From Acetobacteraceae bacterium (GTDB lineage: Bacteria > Pseudomonadota > Alphaproteobacteria > Acetobacterales > Acetobacteraceae), in the NCBI GenBank assembly GCA_019689515.1, contig JADGHI010000002.1:1-39272 (forward strand): a stretch of 39,272 nucleotides of DNA. Reading direction: 5' to 3'. A program made the position numbers and the translations under genes. This document shows, piece by piece, positions 31,237 through 38,888 of the stretch (position 1 is its first letter; each line of letters starts with the position of its first letter). The notes beneath the pieces were generated by a model that made no database searches, was not told the DNA's origin, and saw nothing but the letters and a program-made list of their open reading frames with translations.

Positions 31237-32811
31237 TCATCGCTTCTCGATGTTCCAATAGACGGGAAGGCCCGCCGGCAGCACTCCGTGGATGTTGGAA
31301 CGGATCGCGATGGGCTGCGTGTATTGGCCGTACGGGATGTAGGGCAGCGATTCCCACGCACGCCGGTGGATGCGCTCCAGGATCGGGCGGCGCTTTTCAA
31401 GGTCGCTTTCGCGGGCCCACTCCGCGACCATCGCGCTCAGCTCTTCGTCGCAGGCCCAGCCTGGATTCGCGCGTTCGCACCGCGAGTTGAACCAGGTGTT
31501 GGCGGGCGGGGTCGCGGTAGTCGGGCCGCCATGCGTCGTGATGAACAGGTGGTAGCCCCCCTCGTAGGGATTGTTCCTGCTCGCCCGCCGGGACAGCAGC
31601 GTGCTCCAGTCCATCGCCTGCACGTCGACGTTCACGCCCGCACGGCGAAGGCTCTGGACGAGAACCATGGTCGCCGCGTTGTACTGAGGACGGTCCGTCG
31701 GCTGCAGGACAACGATCGGTTCGCCATTGTAGCCCGCTTCCCGGAGGAGCTGGCGCGCGCGCTCCACGTTGGGCTGGCGGAAGGGCTCGCTGCCGACCTC
31801 GGTGCCGTTCGCCGAGCCGCACATGAAGAAGGCTCCGCAGAACGGGCGGTAGAGCTGCGGATTGCCGACCACCACACGCATGAAGTCTTCCTGCCGCACC
31901 AGATGAGCCAAGGCCTGCCGGGCACGGGGATCGTTGAACGGGGGATAGAGGTGATTCGGCCTGATCAGGCCCTGGGTCCCCAGAGTGTCGATGTCAACGA
32001 TGCGGATGTTGCGGTTGCGCTGAAGCGTGGCGATGAAGTCGAGCGGGGGCGCTTCGAAGTAGTCGACCTCGCCGGAGGTCAGCGCCGCGAGTGCCGTGTT
32101 CTGGTCTGGGATGTAGAGCCACTCCACGCGCTCGACGAGGGCGCGCTTGCCGCCGGACAGGTAGTCGGCCGGCTCCTGGCGTGGCACGTAGTCCGGGTTG
32201 CGCCGGTAGACGACCCGATTGCCCGGCCTCCATTCCTCGCGGACGAAGATGAAAGGACCAGAGCCAATGGTCTCGGTCACCTGAGTATTGGGCGGGGTCT
32301 GTGCGATCCGCTCCGGCATGATGTAGGCAGGGTTCGACGGCTTGGCCAGCGTGTCGAGAACCATGCCCCAGCGCTCCTTCAAGCGGATGTCGAAGGTGCG
32401 GTCATCAACCACGTCAATCGACGCGGTGACTGCCGCCATCTGCTGGCCCATCGCGTCCCGGGCCATCCATCGCCGGAGTGACGCCACCGCGTCCTGCGCT
32501 CGGACCGCGCCCCCGTCATGAAAGCGGAGGCCAGGACGCAGCCGGATGCGGTAGACGAGACCATCCTCCAGCACCTCGTGCCCCTCCGCCATCTGCGGCC
32601 GCGGCTCGAAGCGCGAGTTCATCGCGTAGAGTGTGTCGTAGATGAGGTAGGCATGGCGGCCGGTGATGAACGCCGTCGTCCAGACCGGATCGAGGATCTG
32701 AAGGTTGGCGTGCACGACGACGCGCAGGGTGCTGGCACGGTCCTGCGCCATCGCAGCGCCGGGGCCGCCGAGGCCCAGCGCCAGGACGGCGGCCCAGAGC
32801 AAACGCTTCAT
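31237..32811 (-). CDS. ABC transporter solute-binding protein, family 5
   Basis: A 524-aa periplasmic receptor delivering substrate to the DppBC-like permease. A Sec signal peptide (MKRLLWAAVLALGLGGPGAAMAQ) precedes DRASTLRVVVHANLQILDPVWTT. The family 5 phrase DGLVYRIRLRPGLRFHDG is clear, as is SGPFIFVREEWRPGNRVVYRRNPDY. The ATG at 32809-32811 has GGAGGAAT upstream, and the track start is ten codons further up. Family 5 proteins bind di- and oligopeptides, opines, glutathione, nickel or sugars. The co-encoded SDR, the LacI regulator and the broken thiolase suggest a carbon source rather than bulk peptides, but the ligand is unknown. Confidence 0.94.
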   Translation of the reverse strand: MKRLLWAAVLALGLGGPGAAMAQDRASTLRVVVHANLQILDPVWTTAFITGRHAYLIYDTLYAMNSRFEPRPQMAEGHEVLEDGLVYRIRLRPGLRFHDGGAVRAQDAVASLRRWMARDAMGQQMAAVTASIDVVDDRTFDIRLKERWGMVLDTLAKPSNPAYIMPERIAQTPPNTQVTETIGSGPFIFVREEWRPGNRVVYRRNPDYVPRQEPADYLSGGKRALVERVEWLYIPDQNTALAALTSGEVDYFEAPPLDFIATLQRNRNIRIVDIDTLGTQGLIRPNHLYPPFNDPRARQALAHLVRQEDFMRVVVGNPQLYRPFCGAFFMCGSANGTEVGSEPFRQPNVERARQLLREAGYNGEPIVVLQPTDRPQYNAATMVLVQSLRRAGVNVDVQAMDWSTLLSRRASRNNPYEGGYHLFITTHGGPTTATPPANTWFNSRCERANPGWACDEELSAMVAEWARESDLEKRRPILERIHRRAWESLPYIPYGQYTQPIAIRSNIHGVLPAGLPVYWNIEKR

Positions 32812-32868
32812 GGTCTGATTCCTCCCAGATTTTGTCGCCACCGCCGGCGCGTGGCGTCTCGTGGCCAG

Positions 32869-33407
32869 TCAGTTGCAGACGCGGAACTTCGGCAGCGTCA
32901 GCTCCTCGTCCACCGTCTCGAAGATCACCTCGACACGCGCACCGACGCGCGGGGCCTCAGCCGCCATGCCAACGACACCGGAAATCGGCATCGGCCCCTC
33001 GTCGAGGCCGACGAGGTAGGGAAGATCGGCCTGGAAGCCCTCCCAACAGGCGCGGTGGAACCGCACCCAGGACAGGAGGATCCCGCGCTCCGGCGCAGCA
33101 TGGTCACAGAGGTCCGCCTCCAGCGCCGGCGCCTCGATGATCGCCATGCCGCACATCCGCCCGTGAACGGCAATTGCGCGGTCCAGCAGGGCTTCAGCCC
33201 CAGTATCTCCCCCACGCACGCGTAGAACGGCACGCGGCATGCGAGCAGGCCATCAATCTTGCTCTTGTCGAGGCCGCAATCCTCGATCGCGTTGCGGAAA
33301 GTAAGGGCGCCGCGTCCGTATTCGTCGATGTCCAGGAGGTTCCCATAGGCCGTGTCGCCGACGCCGACGATGGCGACGCGATCCTTCGGCTTTCGGAAAT
33401 CACCCAC
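32869..33407 (-). pseudogene. Thiolase N-terminus fused by deletion to a DUF35 OB-fold C-terminus
   Basis: Read on the minus strand, the first part is the start of a lipid-transfer/acetyl-CoA acetyltransferase-type thiolase: KDRVAIVGVGDTAYGN, FRNAIEDCGLDKSKIDGLL, then GEILGLKP. The frame shifts near 33165 and resumes as HGRMCGMAIIEA..ALEADLCDH, still thiolase. It then becomes RGILLSWVRFHRACWEGFQADLPYLVGLDEGP to LPKFRVCN, the C-terminal half of a Zn-ribbon OB-fold (DUF35) protein. These two families are commonly encoded side by side and act together on CoA esters. One deletion removed most of the thiolase, including its active-site cysteine region, and the front of its partner. GTG at 33407 has GGAGAA upstream. 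Confidence 0.8.
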
Positions 33408-33474
33408 GACCGGGTTCTCCGCGTCGCGTTGCAGGCCCGCTGATCACCGGCCGGATGCCGGGCGTGACGCCCAT
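33400..33474 (-). CDS. 24-codon ORF at the head of the transporter operon
   Basis: ATG at 33472-33474 with an excellent GGAGGAAG ribosome site opens MGVTPGIRPVISGPATRRG and stops after 24 codons, overlapping the start of the thiolase remnant. It may be a leader ORF, or the surviving N-terminus of a first gene lost to the same decay. It is listed because of the ribosome site and its place directly after the operator, not because of any family match. Confidence 0.3.
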   Translation of the reverse strand: MGVTPGIRPVISGPATRRGEPGRG

Positions 33475-33535
33475 CTCGCTTCCTCCCCTCGAAGTACTGT
33501 TGCCTTCCGCATCTTCCCGCGAACAGGCTGCGCCT

Positions 33536-33549
33536 TGAAAGCGCTTTCA
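33536..33549. promoter_or_regulatory. LacI-family operator palindrome
   Basis: TGAAAGCGCTTTCA is a perfect 14-bp palindrome with the central CG typical of LacI/GalR-family sites, and it fits the pattern TGWAANCGNTNWCA. It begins seven bases after the -10 box of the operon promoter, so it would cover the transcription start. The LacI-type regulator encoded at 26296-27399 in the same operon is the likely ligand. Confidence 0.8.
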
Positions 33550-33556
33550 CGAGGTG

Positions 33557-33586
33557 AATCTAGGCGCCAGAGATCTCGTTTGTCTA
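33557..33586 (-). promoter_or_regulatory. Sigma-70-type promoter of the transporter operon
   Basis: On the minus strand TAGACA, an 18-bp spacer and TAGATT match five of six and four of six positions of the -35 and -10 consensus. The LacI-type palindrome follows directly. This is the best promoter I see in the window and points at the operon running to 25355. Confidence 0.65.
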
Positions 33587-33710
33587 CCGCCGAATTTGCC
33601 GATGCGGCTGGTGCGCTATGTAGCGAGCGCCCACGGTTTCACGCGTCAAGACTCGCATTACCAGCGCATCGGATTCGTGTCTGGCCTGAGATGGACGACT
33701 CTGGTTGGTC

Positions 33711-34350
33711 ATGACGGAGTTCATACCGTTCAGCCGCGACCAGGCCTTCGTGCTGCCGCCGGGCGCCCAGGGCAGATTGCCGGCGGGCGACGTGCGCATT
33801 TCGAGGTAGCGACGGTGGATTGGGTTCCGCTCGGCACATTCGCCGTATGCCCGATCCCCGGCGGCGAGCCGCGGCACGAGCCGCGCCTGCTGCCGGCGCT
33901 ACTGATGGACGCCTGTGCCAACGGCATCTTCTCCGTGCGGCGGATCGAGCGGACGACGTATCGCGACCTCGGAGTGCAGTACGTGGCAGCGAACCTGCGC
34001 CCCGACCACGACACCATCGCGCCTTCCGCGGCACCAACCGCGTCGCCTTCGAGGCGGCCTGCCTGCTGGTGCTGCTGATCGTGCGCGAGTCCAGTGTGCT
34101 GCGGCTTGGCACGGTGGCCATCGACGGCACCAGGCTCGATGCCAACGCCTCCAAGATCCACTCGGTGCGCTACGTCCGCGCGGTAGGATGGCGCGTCGGG
34201 CTCGCTGCCGACATCGCCGCGCTTACCGCCCCCGCCGAGGTGGCGGATGCCGAGGCGCAACCCGGTCCGCAGGCCCCGCCCGCCGGGATTGCTCGGAGCG
34301 AGGCCACCACCGGCTGGACCCGGCCGCGTCCGCTGGATGCGAGGCTGCTG
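33711..34350 (+). mobile_element. Frameshifted IS1182-family transposase remnant
   Basis: The N-terminal half of an IS1182-type transposase is recognisable in successive frames: FIPFSRDQAFVLPPGAQGRLPAGD, then FAVCPIPGGEPRHEPRLLPALLM, ANGIFSVRRIERTTYRDLGVQYVAANLRPDHDTI, and after another shift FRGTNRVAFEAACLLVLL with LGTVAIDGTRLDANASKIHSVRY. The last segment holds the first catalytic Asp region (DGT). At least two frameshifts are present, and the C-terminal half with the remaining DDE residues is absent, so the element is inactive. Confidence 0.8.
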
Positions 34351-34393
34351 GCTCGACCGGTAGGTCGGTGTCGATCGTCCGCTGCTGCTGTGA

Positions 34394-34714
34394 GCACGCG
34401 AGGCGGACGCCGGGGATGCGCTGTGGGTGTCGTGCCGAGGACAGCCGCTCGGGCGCGGTGGGATGTCCCGGGCGATCCGCCAACTCGGCGAGGAGCTGCT
34501 CGGGCACTCCATCAACCCACATCGCGTCCGCCACACCTTGGCGACGACGCGGCTCTGGCCCGATCTGGGGCCCCTCAAGGTCGCCGCCACCGCGCTGTCG
34601 CACCGCGACACCAGCATGGTGGCTGAGTTCCATGACCGTTCCGGCGATGCCGCGGCAGTTGGGACTTGGCGCTCGATCACGGCGCACCTGATGCCGGCCC
34701 CAAAGGCGCACTAG
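34394..34714 (+). pseudogene. C-terminal fragment of a tyrosine recombinase
   Basis: This frame reads DALWVSCRGQPLGRGGMSRAI, then LGHSINPHRVRHTLATTRL and LKVAATALSHRDTSMVAEFHDRSGD, the end of a phage-type integrase catalytic domain. HRVR supplies the HxxR box and SHRD the second histidine region, but the nucleophilic tyrosine expected in EFYDRSG is histidine. It is joined directly to the IS1182 remnant with no N-terminal domain or start, so it is a dead fragment. Confidence 0.75.
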
Positions 34715-34788
34715 GGTCCGGCCCCATGAACCGGATTCCCGCTGGGGCGGCATCATGATTCACCCTCTCGGGCGGCGGGTGGCGTGGG

Positions 34789-34955
34789 ATGTCCGAGGAG
34801 TCGTGGCTGGATGATCGGCAGTGGCGATGGCTCGCGACGCTCCTGCCGCACAAGCCGCGGGGCGTTCCGCAGGTGGACGACCGGCGGCAGATGATCGGCG
34901 GCAACATCCACATGCTGCAATCTGGTTGCCTCTGGGTGGATGCCGCTCGTCGCGT
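34789..34955 (+). mobile_element. N-terminal fragment of an IS5-family transposase
   Basis: LDDRQWRWLATLLPHKPRGVPQVDDRRQMIGGNIHMLQSGCLWVDA matches the beginning of IS5-type transposases (LTDEQW..LxPLLP...R.DDRRVxxGIxxxLxSGCxWRDxP). It breaks off after about 55 residues, and no catalytic DDE core follows. It abuts a minus-strand Bug receptor fragment, suggesting insertion into that gene and later deletion. Confidence 0.75.
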
Positions 34956-34979
34956 AGCACCACCGAGAGGCACCGCTGC

Positions 34980-35240
34980 ACACCCCCCGCCGGGGTGCCG
35001 GCGGGCGCGTAGAGACCATGCCAGGTGCTCATTCCCTGGCCGGGACCCGCCTTCGGCCGCGGTCGGTATCTCGGGTAGGCTCGGCAGGCGTGAGGGGCGG
35101 CTGACGGCGTAGGCGTAAAGTGGGCGGCCCTCGCCGATGACGGGCGCTGTGCGGGTGGCATGGTCGCAGAGCAGGCCGATGCGCCCGGCGATGGTCGGGC
35201 CGGTAACGCGGAAGGCGACGACGGTGGCCCGGTTGCCCGC
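34980..35240 (-). pseudogene. Internal fragment of a Bug/TctC receptor
   Basis: On the minus strand TIAGRIGLLCDHATRTAPVIGEGRPLYAYAVSR and RLPSLPEIPTAAEGG correspond to the C-terminal third of a Bug receptor (family: DLIAGRxDLxCD, then LPDVPTxAEAG). The match continues in another frame as STWHGLYAPAGTPAGG. The first two thirds and the last 60 or so residues are gone, and there is at least one frameshift. It runs opposite to the intact Bug receptor at 35495. Confidence 0.7.
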
Positions 35241-35494
35241 ACCCTGTGGAGGAGCGGACCGCTGAGGTTGGCCGCCGATCCGTGACGAGGACCGGCAACT
35301 TCGAGGCTCAGATGGATGCACTAACAGGCCGGCCGGAGCGGGGCCGCTCGGGCTTTGAGAGGCCCGCCCGCGAACGAAAAATCCACGAGGATCTCCCGAC
35401 CCTTTGCCGACGGAGGTCATCCGCGGGTAGCGTCGCCGTCGCCTTTGTGCTCTTTGCGTCCTGGGTCCGGCACGTACGGAATGGAAAGAACCCC

Positions 35495-36460
35495 ATGCAG
35501 CGACGTACGCTCCTCAGTGCGGCTTCTGCAGCTCTGGCGCTCACGGCGACGGGTGCCCGGGCGCAGCAGCGGGACCGCTACCCGAGCCGACCGATCACCA
35601 TCCTGGTGGGCTTCGCCCCGGGCGGCGCGGGCGACGTGACGGCGCGCTTCATCGCCGACGCCGCCAAGGAGAAGCTCGGCGTCCCCGTGGTCGTGGAGAA
35701 CCGGCCCGGCGCAGGGGCAACGCTCGCGGCCGCACAGCTCGCGCGCAGCCAGCCGGACGGCTACACCTTCGCGCTTGCAACGACGTCGCCCTTCACCGTG
35801 TCGCCGCACCTGCAGACCGTGCAGTACGACGCGGCGAAGGACTTCACCTACCTGGTGCAGTACCTGGTCACGCCGCACCCTGCCTACGTCACGACGCAGT
35901 CGCCCTTCCGCACCTGGCAGGACGTGATCGCCTACGCCCGCGCCAATCCAGGACGCCTGCGCTGGGCCACCGCGGCGCCGCGCGGCGGTCCGCACATTGC
36001 AACCGAGGCCGCCTTCCGGAAGGAGGGCGTGAGGACCACCTTCGTGCCCTTCGGCGGCGGATCGGAGGCAATCGCCGCACTGCTCGGCGGCCACATCGAG
36101 ATGGTCGTCTCCGCGGACTACCCGCCGCTGCTGGAGGCCGGGCAGGTGCGCGTCCTGGCGGAGATCGGGCCCGACAAGGTGCCGGGGATGGAGAACGTCC
36201 CGACCTTTGTGGACCTCGGCTACCCGTTGCCTCTCCAGATGTTCTTCGGCCTGGCGGGTCCTGCCGGGCTGCCCGCCGAGGTGATCGGGATCTGGGAGCG
36301 GGTCGTGCAGGAGATCATGGCGACGCCCGCTTGGGCCGATCTGATGCAGAGGTACAAGGCGACCTCCTCCTTCCTGCCACACGCGCGCTTCCAGGAGCGC
36401 GTCCTGTTCACGAACCGCGAGATCGGGCGCCTGGTGCGCGAGCTTGGATTCCGGAGCTGA
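35495..36460 (+). CDS. Bug/TctC-family tripartite tricarboxylate transporter receptor
   Basis: A complete 321-aa periplasmic receptor. A twin-arginine-like signal (MQRRTLLSAASAALALTATGARAQ) is followed by YPSRPITILVGFAPGGAGDVTARFIAD and VVENRPGAGATLAAAQLARSQPDGYTFALATTS, both Bug hallmarks. The second lobe has IAALLGGHIEMVVSADYPPLLEAGQ. The ATG at 35495 has GGAAAG upstream, and the long track ORF reaches back into mobile-element debris. The aminotransferase gene follows after 9 bp, and tctA/tctB are encoded convergently just beyond, so this is the likely receptor of that transporter. Confidence 0.94.
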   Translation: MQRRTLLSAASAALALTATGARAQQRDRYPSRPITILVGFAPGGAGDVTARFIADAAKEKLGVPVVVENRPGAGATLAAAQLARSQPDGYTFALATTSPFTVSPHLQTVQYDAAKDFTYLVQYLVTPHPAYVTTQSPFRTWQDVIAYARANPGRLRWATAAPRGGPHIATEAAFRKEGVRTTFVPFGGGSEAIAALLGGHIEMVVSADYPPLLEAGQVRVLAEIGPDKVPGMENVPTFVDLGYPLPLQMFFGLAGPAGLPAEVIGIWERVVQEIMATPAWADLMQRYKATSSFLPHARFQERVLFTNREIGRLVRELGFRS

Positions 36461-36469
36461 GCGCGCGGC

Positions 36470-37381
36470 ATGTGGAAGCCCAGGATCATCGTTCAGAACG
36501 GCCGCTCGATTCCGTTCGACGAGGCGCGCATCCATCCGCTCTCGGTCGGCACGGCGTACGGCATCGGGGTGTTCGAAGGACTCCGCGCCTACTACAACGC
36601 CGCCACGGGCCGCCTCTCCGTGTTCCGGCTGGAGGAGCACCTCACGCGCCTCGAGCAGGGCATGAAGATCATGCGCTTCGACGATCCGCCCTCGCGCGAG
36701 GTGCTGCGGGAGGGCGTCCTGCGCGTGGTGCGCGAGAACGAGCCCGACGACGACGCCTACATCCGCCTGCAGGTCCACATCGAGGCGCTCGGCATGATGG
36801 CCACGACCGGTCCCGTCGGTTGGGTCGCAGGCGCCATGCCGCGCGAGCGGTCGCCCAAGTTCCGGACCGGCCTGTCGGTCGGCGTCTCCTCCTGGACCCG
36901 CATCGCGGACGACGCGATGCCGCCGCGCGTGAAGGCGACTGCGAACTACCACGCCGCGCGCCTCGCCACGCTACAGGCCAAGGCGGACGGCTACGACACG
37001 GCGATCCTGCTGACGCAGCAGGGCAAGGTCAGCGAGGCGCCCAGCGCCTGCCTGTTCATCGTGCGCAACGGCCGCCTGATCACGCCTGCACGGTCGAGCG
37101 ACATCCTGGAAAGCGTGACCCGGGACACGGTCCTGGTCCTCGCGGACGAGCTCGGCATCCCCGTGCGGGAGGAGACGGTTGACCGCACCGAGCTCTACGT
37201 GGCGGACGAGATGTTCCTCTGCGGCACGGGGCAGGAGCTGGTGCCGGTGACGCAGGTGGACCGCCTGCCGGTCGGAAATGGCCAGCCGGGACCGCTGACG
37301 ATGCGACTGCAGGCCGCCTACGAGGCTGTGGTGCGTGGCACCACGGACGCGCACCCGGAGTGGCGCACGCCGGTCACCTGA
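36470..37381 (+). CDS. Class IV aminotransferase (branched-chain type)
   Basis: A 303-aa fold-type IV PLP enzyme close to branched-chain amino-acid aminotransferases (IlvE), which exchange amino groups between Leu/Ile/Val and 2-oxoglutarate. GTAYGIGVFEGLRAYYNAATG and the PLP lysine in RVKATANYHAARLA are clear, with NGRLITPARSSDILESVTRD and CGTGQELVPVTQVD later. The usual SGxNxF block reads SEAPSACLFIV, with Cys in place of Asn, so substrate range may differ. It is probably co-transcribed with the Bug receptor and not part of an ilv operon. Its last eight bases overlap the end of the convergent tctA gene. Confidence 0.9.
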   Translation: MWKPRIIVQNGRSIPFDEARIHPLSVGTAYGIGVFEGLRAYYNAATGRLSVFRLEEHLTRLEQGMKIMRFDDPPSREVLREGVLRVVRENEPDDDAYIRLQVHIEALGMMATTGPVGWVAGAMPRERSPKFRTGLSVGVSSWTRIADDAMPPRVKATANYHAARLATLQAKADGYDTAILLTQQGKVSEAPSACLFIVRNGRLITPARSSDILESVTRDTVLVLADELGIPVREETVDRTELYVADEMFLCGTGQELVPVTQVDRLPVGNGQPGPLTMRLQAAYEAVVRGTTDAHPEWRTPVT

Positions 37382-38885
37382 CCGGCGTGCGGCGTCGGGC
37401 CAGCCTCACCAGCCACGCCGCCAGCGGCCACAGTACCAGCAGCGCCGTGCCCGCCAGGAAGGCGGCGGAGAGCGGGCTCTCGAGGAACACCATCGGGTCG
37501 CCATAGCCCAGGATGAGGCCCTGGCGCAGCAGCGGCTCGAACATCCGGCCGAGCACGAAGGCGAGCAGGAGCGGCGCGGGGTCGAAGCCGCCCTTGCGCA
37601 ACGCGTAGCCCAGCAGGCCGAAGCCCATCATCGCCAGCACGTCGGTGGCGTTGTTGTTCAGGCTGTAGGCGCCGATCCCGCAGAACAGCACGACGAGCGG
37701 CGCCAGGATCCCCGCCGGGACGCGCAGCATGGCGACGAACACACCGACCAGCGGCACGTTCAGCACCACCAGCATCAGGTTGCCGACCAGCATGGAGGCG
37801 ATGACGCCCCAGAACAGTTCGGGATGGGTCTCCATCAGCCGCGGCCCAGGCGTCACGCCGTGCAGCATGAGCGCGCCGAGGACCACGCCCATCACCGCGT
37901 TCGAGGGCAGGCCGAGGCAGAGCAGCGGCACGAAGGCCGACTGCGCGGCGGCGTTGTTCGCGCTCTCCGGCCCGGCGAGGCCCTCGATCGCGCCCTTGCC
38001 GAAGCGCTCCGGCTCACGGGCGAGCCGCCGCTCGACGACGTAGGAGGCGAAGGAAGCGATCACCGCCCCGCCCCCCGGCAGCAGGCCGAGGAGGAAGCCG
38101 AGCACCGAGCCGCGCCCGATCGGCCCCGCGCTGGCGCGCCAGTCCTGGCGCGTCGGCAGCAGGTCCCGGAGCCGGGAGGAATAGGCGAGCGGCTCCGCTT
38201 GTGCCTGGCGCCGTTCCGCGAGCAGCAGCAGCTCGGAGATCCCGAACAGGCCCATCGCCAGGACGGCGATGTTGAACCCGTCCTGCAGGTAAGGGCTGCC
38301 GTAGGTGAAGCGCTCGGTGCCCGAGACCAGGTCGATCCCCACCGAGGAGAGAAGCAAGCCGGCAAAGACCATCATGTAGGCCTTCAGCCGCGAGCCCTGG
38401 GCGACCGACACCACGAGCACCAGGCCGAGCAGGATGAGCGAGGCGCGTTCGACAGGGCCGAAGGCCAGCGCGTGCGTGGCCAGCGCCGGTCCCACCGCGG
38501 CGATGCCGAGCGTCGCGACGATGCCGGCGATGAAGGAGCCGAAAGCGGACATGCCCAGTGCCACGCTCGCGCGTCCGCGCCGCGCCATCTCGTAGCCGTC
38601 GAGGCAGGTGACGATGGAGGCCGCCTCCCCCGGTATGCGCACCAGGATCGAGGTGATCGAGCCGCCGTACATCGCGCCGTAGTAGATGCCCGCGAGCATG
38701 ATGATCGCGCCGGTCCGGTCGATCGCGAGCGTCACGGGCAGCAGGAGGGAGATCGTCGCCGTCGGGCCGAGGCCCGGGAGCACGCCGACCGCCGTGCCCA
38801 CCGCCACGCCGACGAGGCAGAGCAGCAGGTAGGTCGGCGTCAGCGCCACCTCGAAGCCCGCGGCGAGTTGCGCCAGGACTTCCAT
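37374..38885 (-). CDS. tctA: Tripartite tricarboxylate transporter large membrane subunit
   Basis: A 503-aa inner-membrane protein of the TctA family, with about 10-12 hydrophobic segments. VGVLPGLGPTATISLLLPVT near residue 40 and YGGSITSILVRIPGEAASIVTCLDGYEMARRGRA are family signatures. GLLPGGGAVIASFASYVVERR and GPESANNAAAQSAFVPLLCLGLPSNAVMGV form the second conserved half. With TctB and a Bug receptor it imports organic acids using an ion gradient. It starts three bases after the tctB stop. Confidence 0.95.
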   Translation of the reverse strand: MEVLAQLAAGFEVALTPTYLLLCLVGVAVGTAVGVLPGLGPTATISLLLPVTLAIDRTGAIIMLAGIYYGAMYGGSITSILVRIPGEAASIVTCLDGYEMARRGRASVALGMSAFGSFIAGIVATLGIAAVGPALATHALAFGPVERASLILLGLVLVVSVAQGSRLKAYMMVFAGLLLSSVGIDLVSGTERFTYGSPYLQDGFNIAVLAMGLFGISELLLLAERRQAQAEPLAYSSRLRDLLPTRQDWRASAGPIGRGSVLGFLLGLLPGGGAVIASFASYVVERRLAREPERFGKGAIEGLAGPESANNAAAQSAFVPLLCLGLPSNAVMGVVLGALMLHGVTPGPRLMETHPELFWGVIASMLVGNLMLVVLNVPLVGVFVAMLRVPAGILAPLVVLFCGIGAYSLNNNATDVLAMMGFGLLGYALRKGGFDPAPLLLAFVLGRMFEPLLRQGLILGYGDPMVFLESPLSAAFLAGTALLVLWPLAAWLVRLARRRTPVR

Positions 38886-38888
38886 GAC

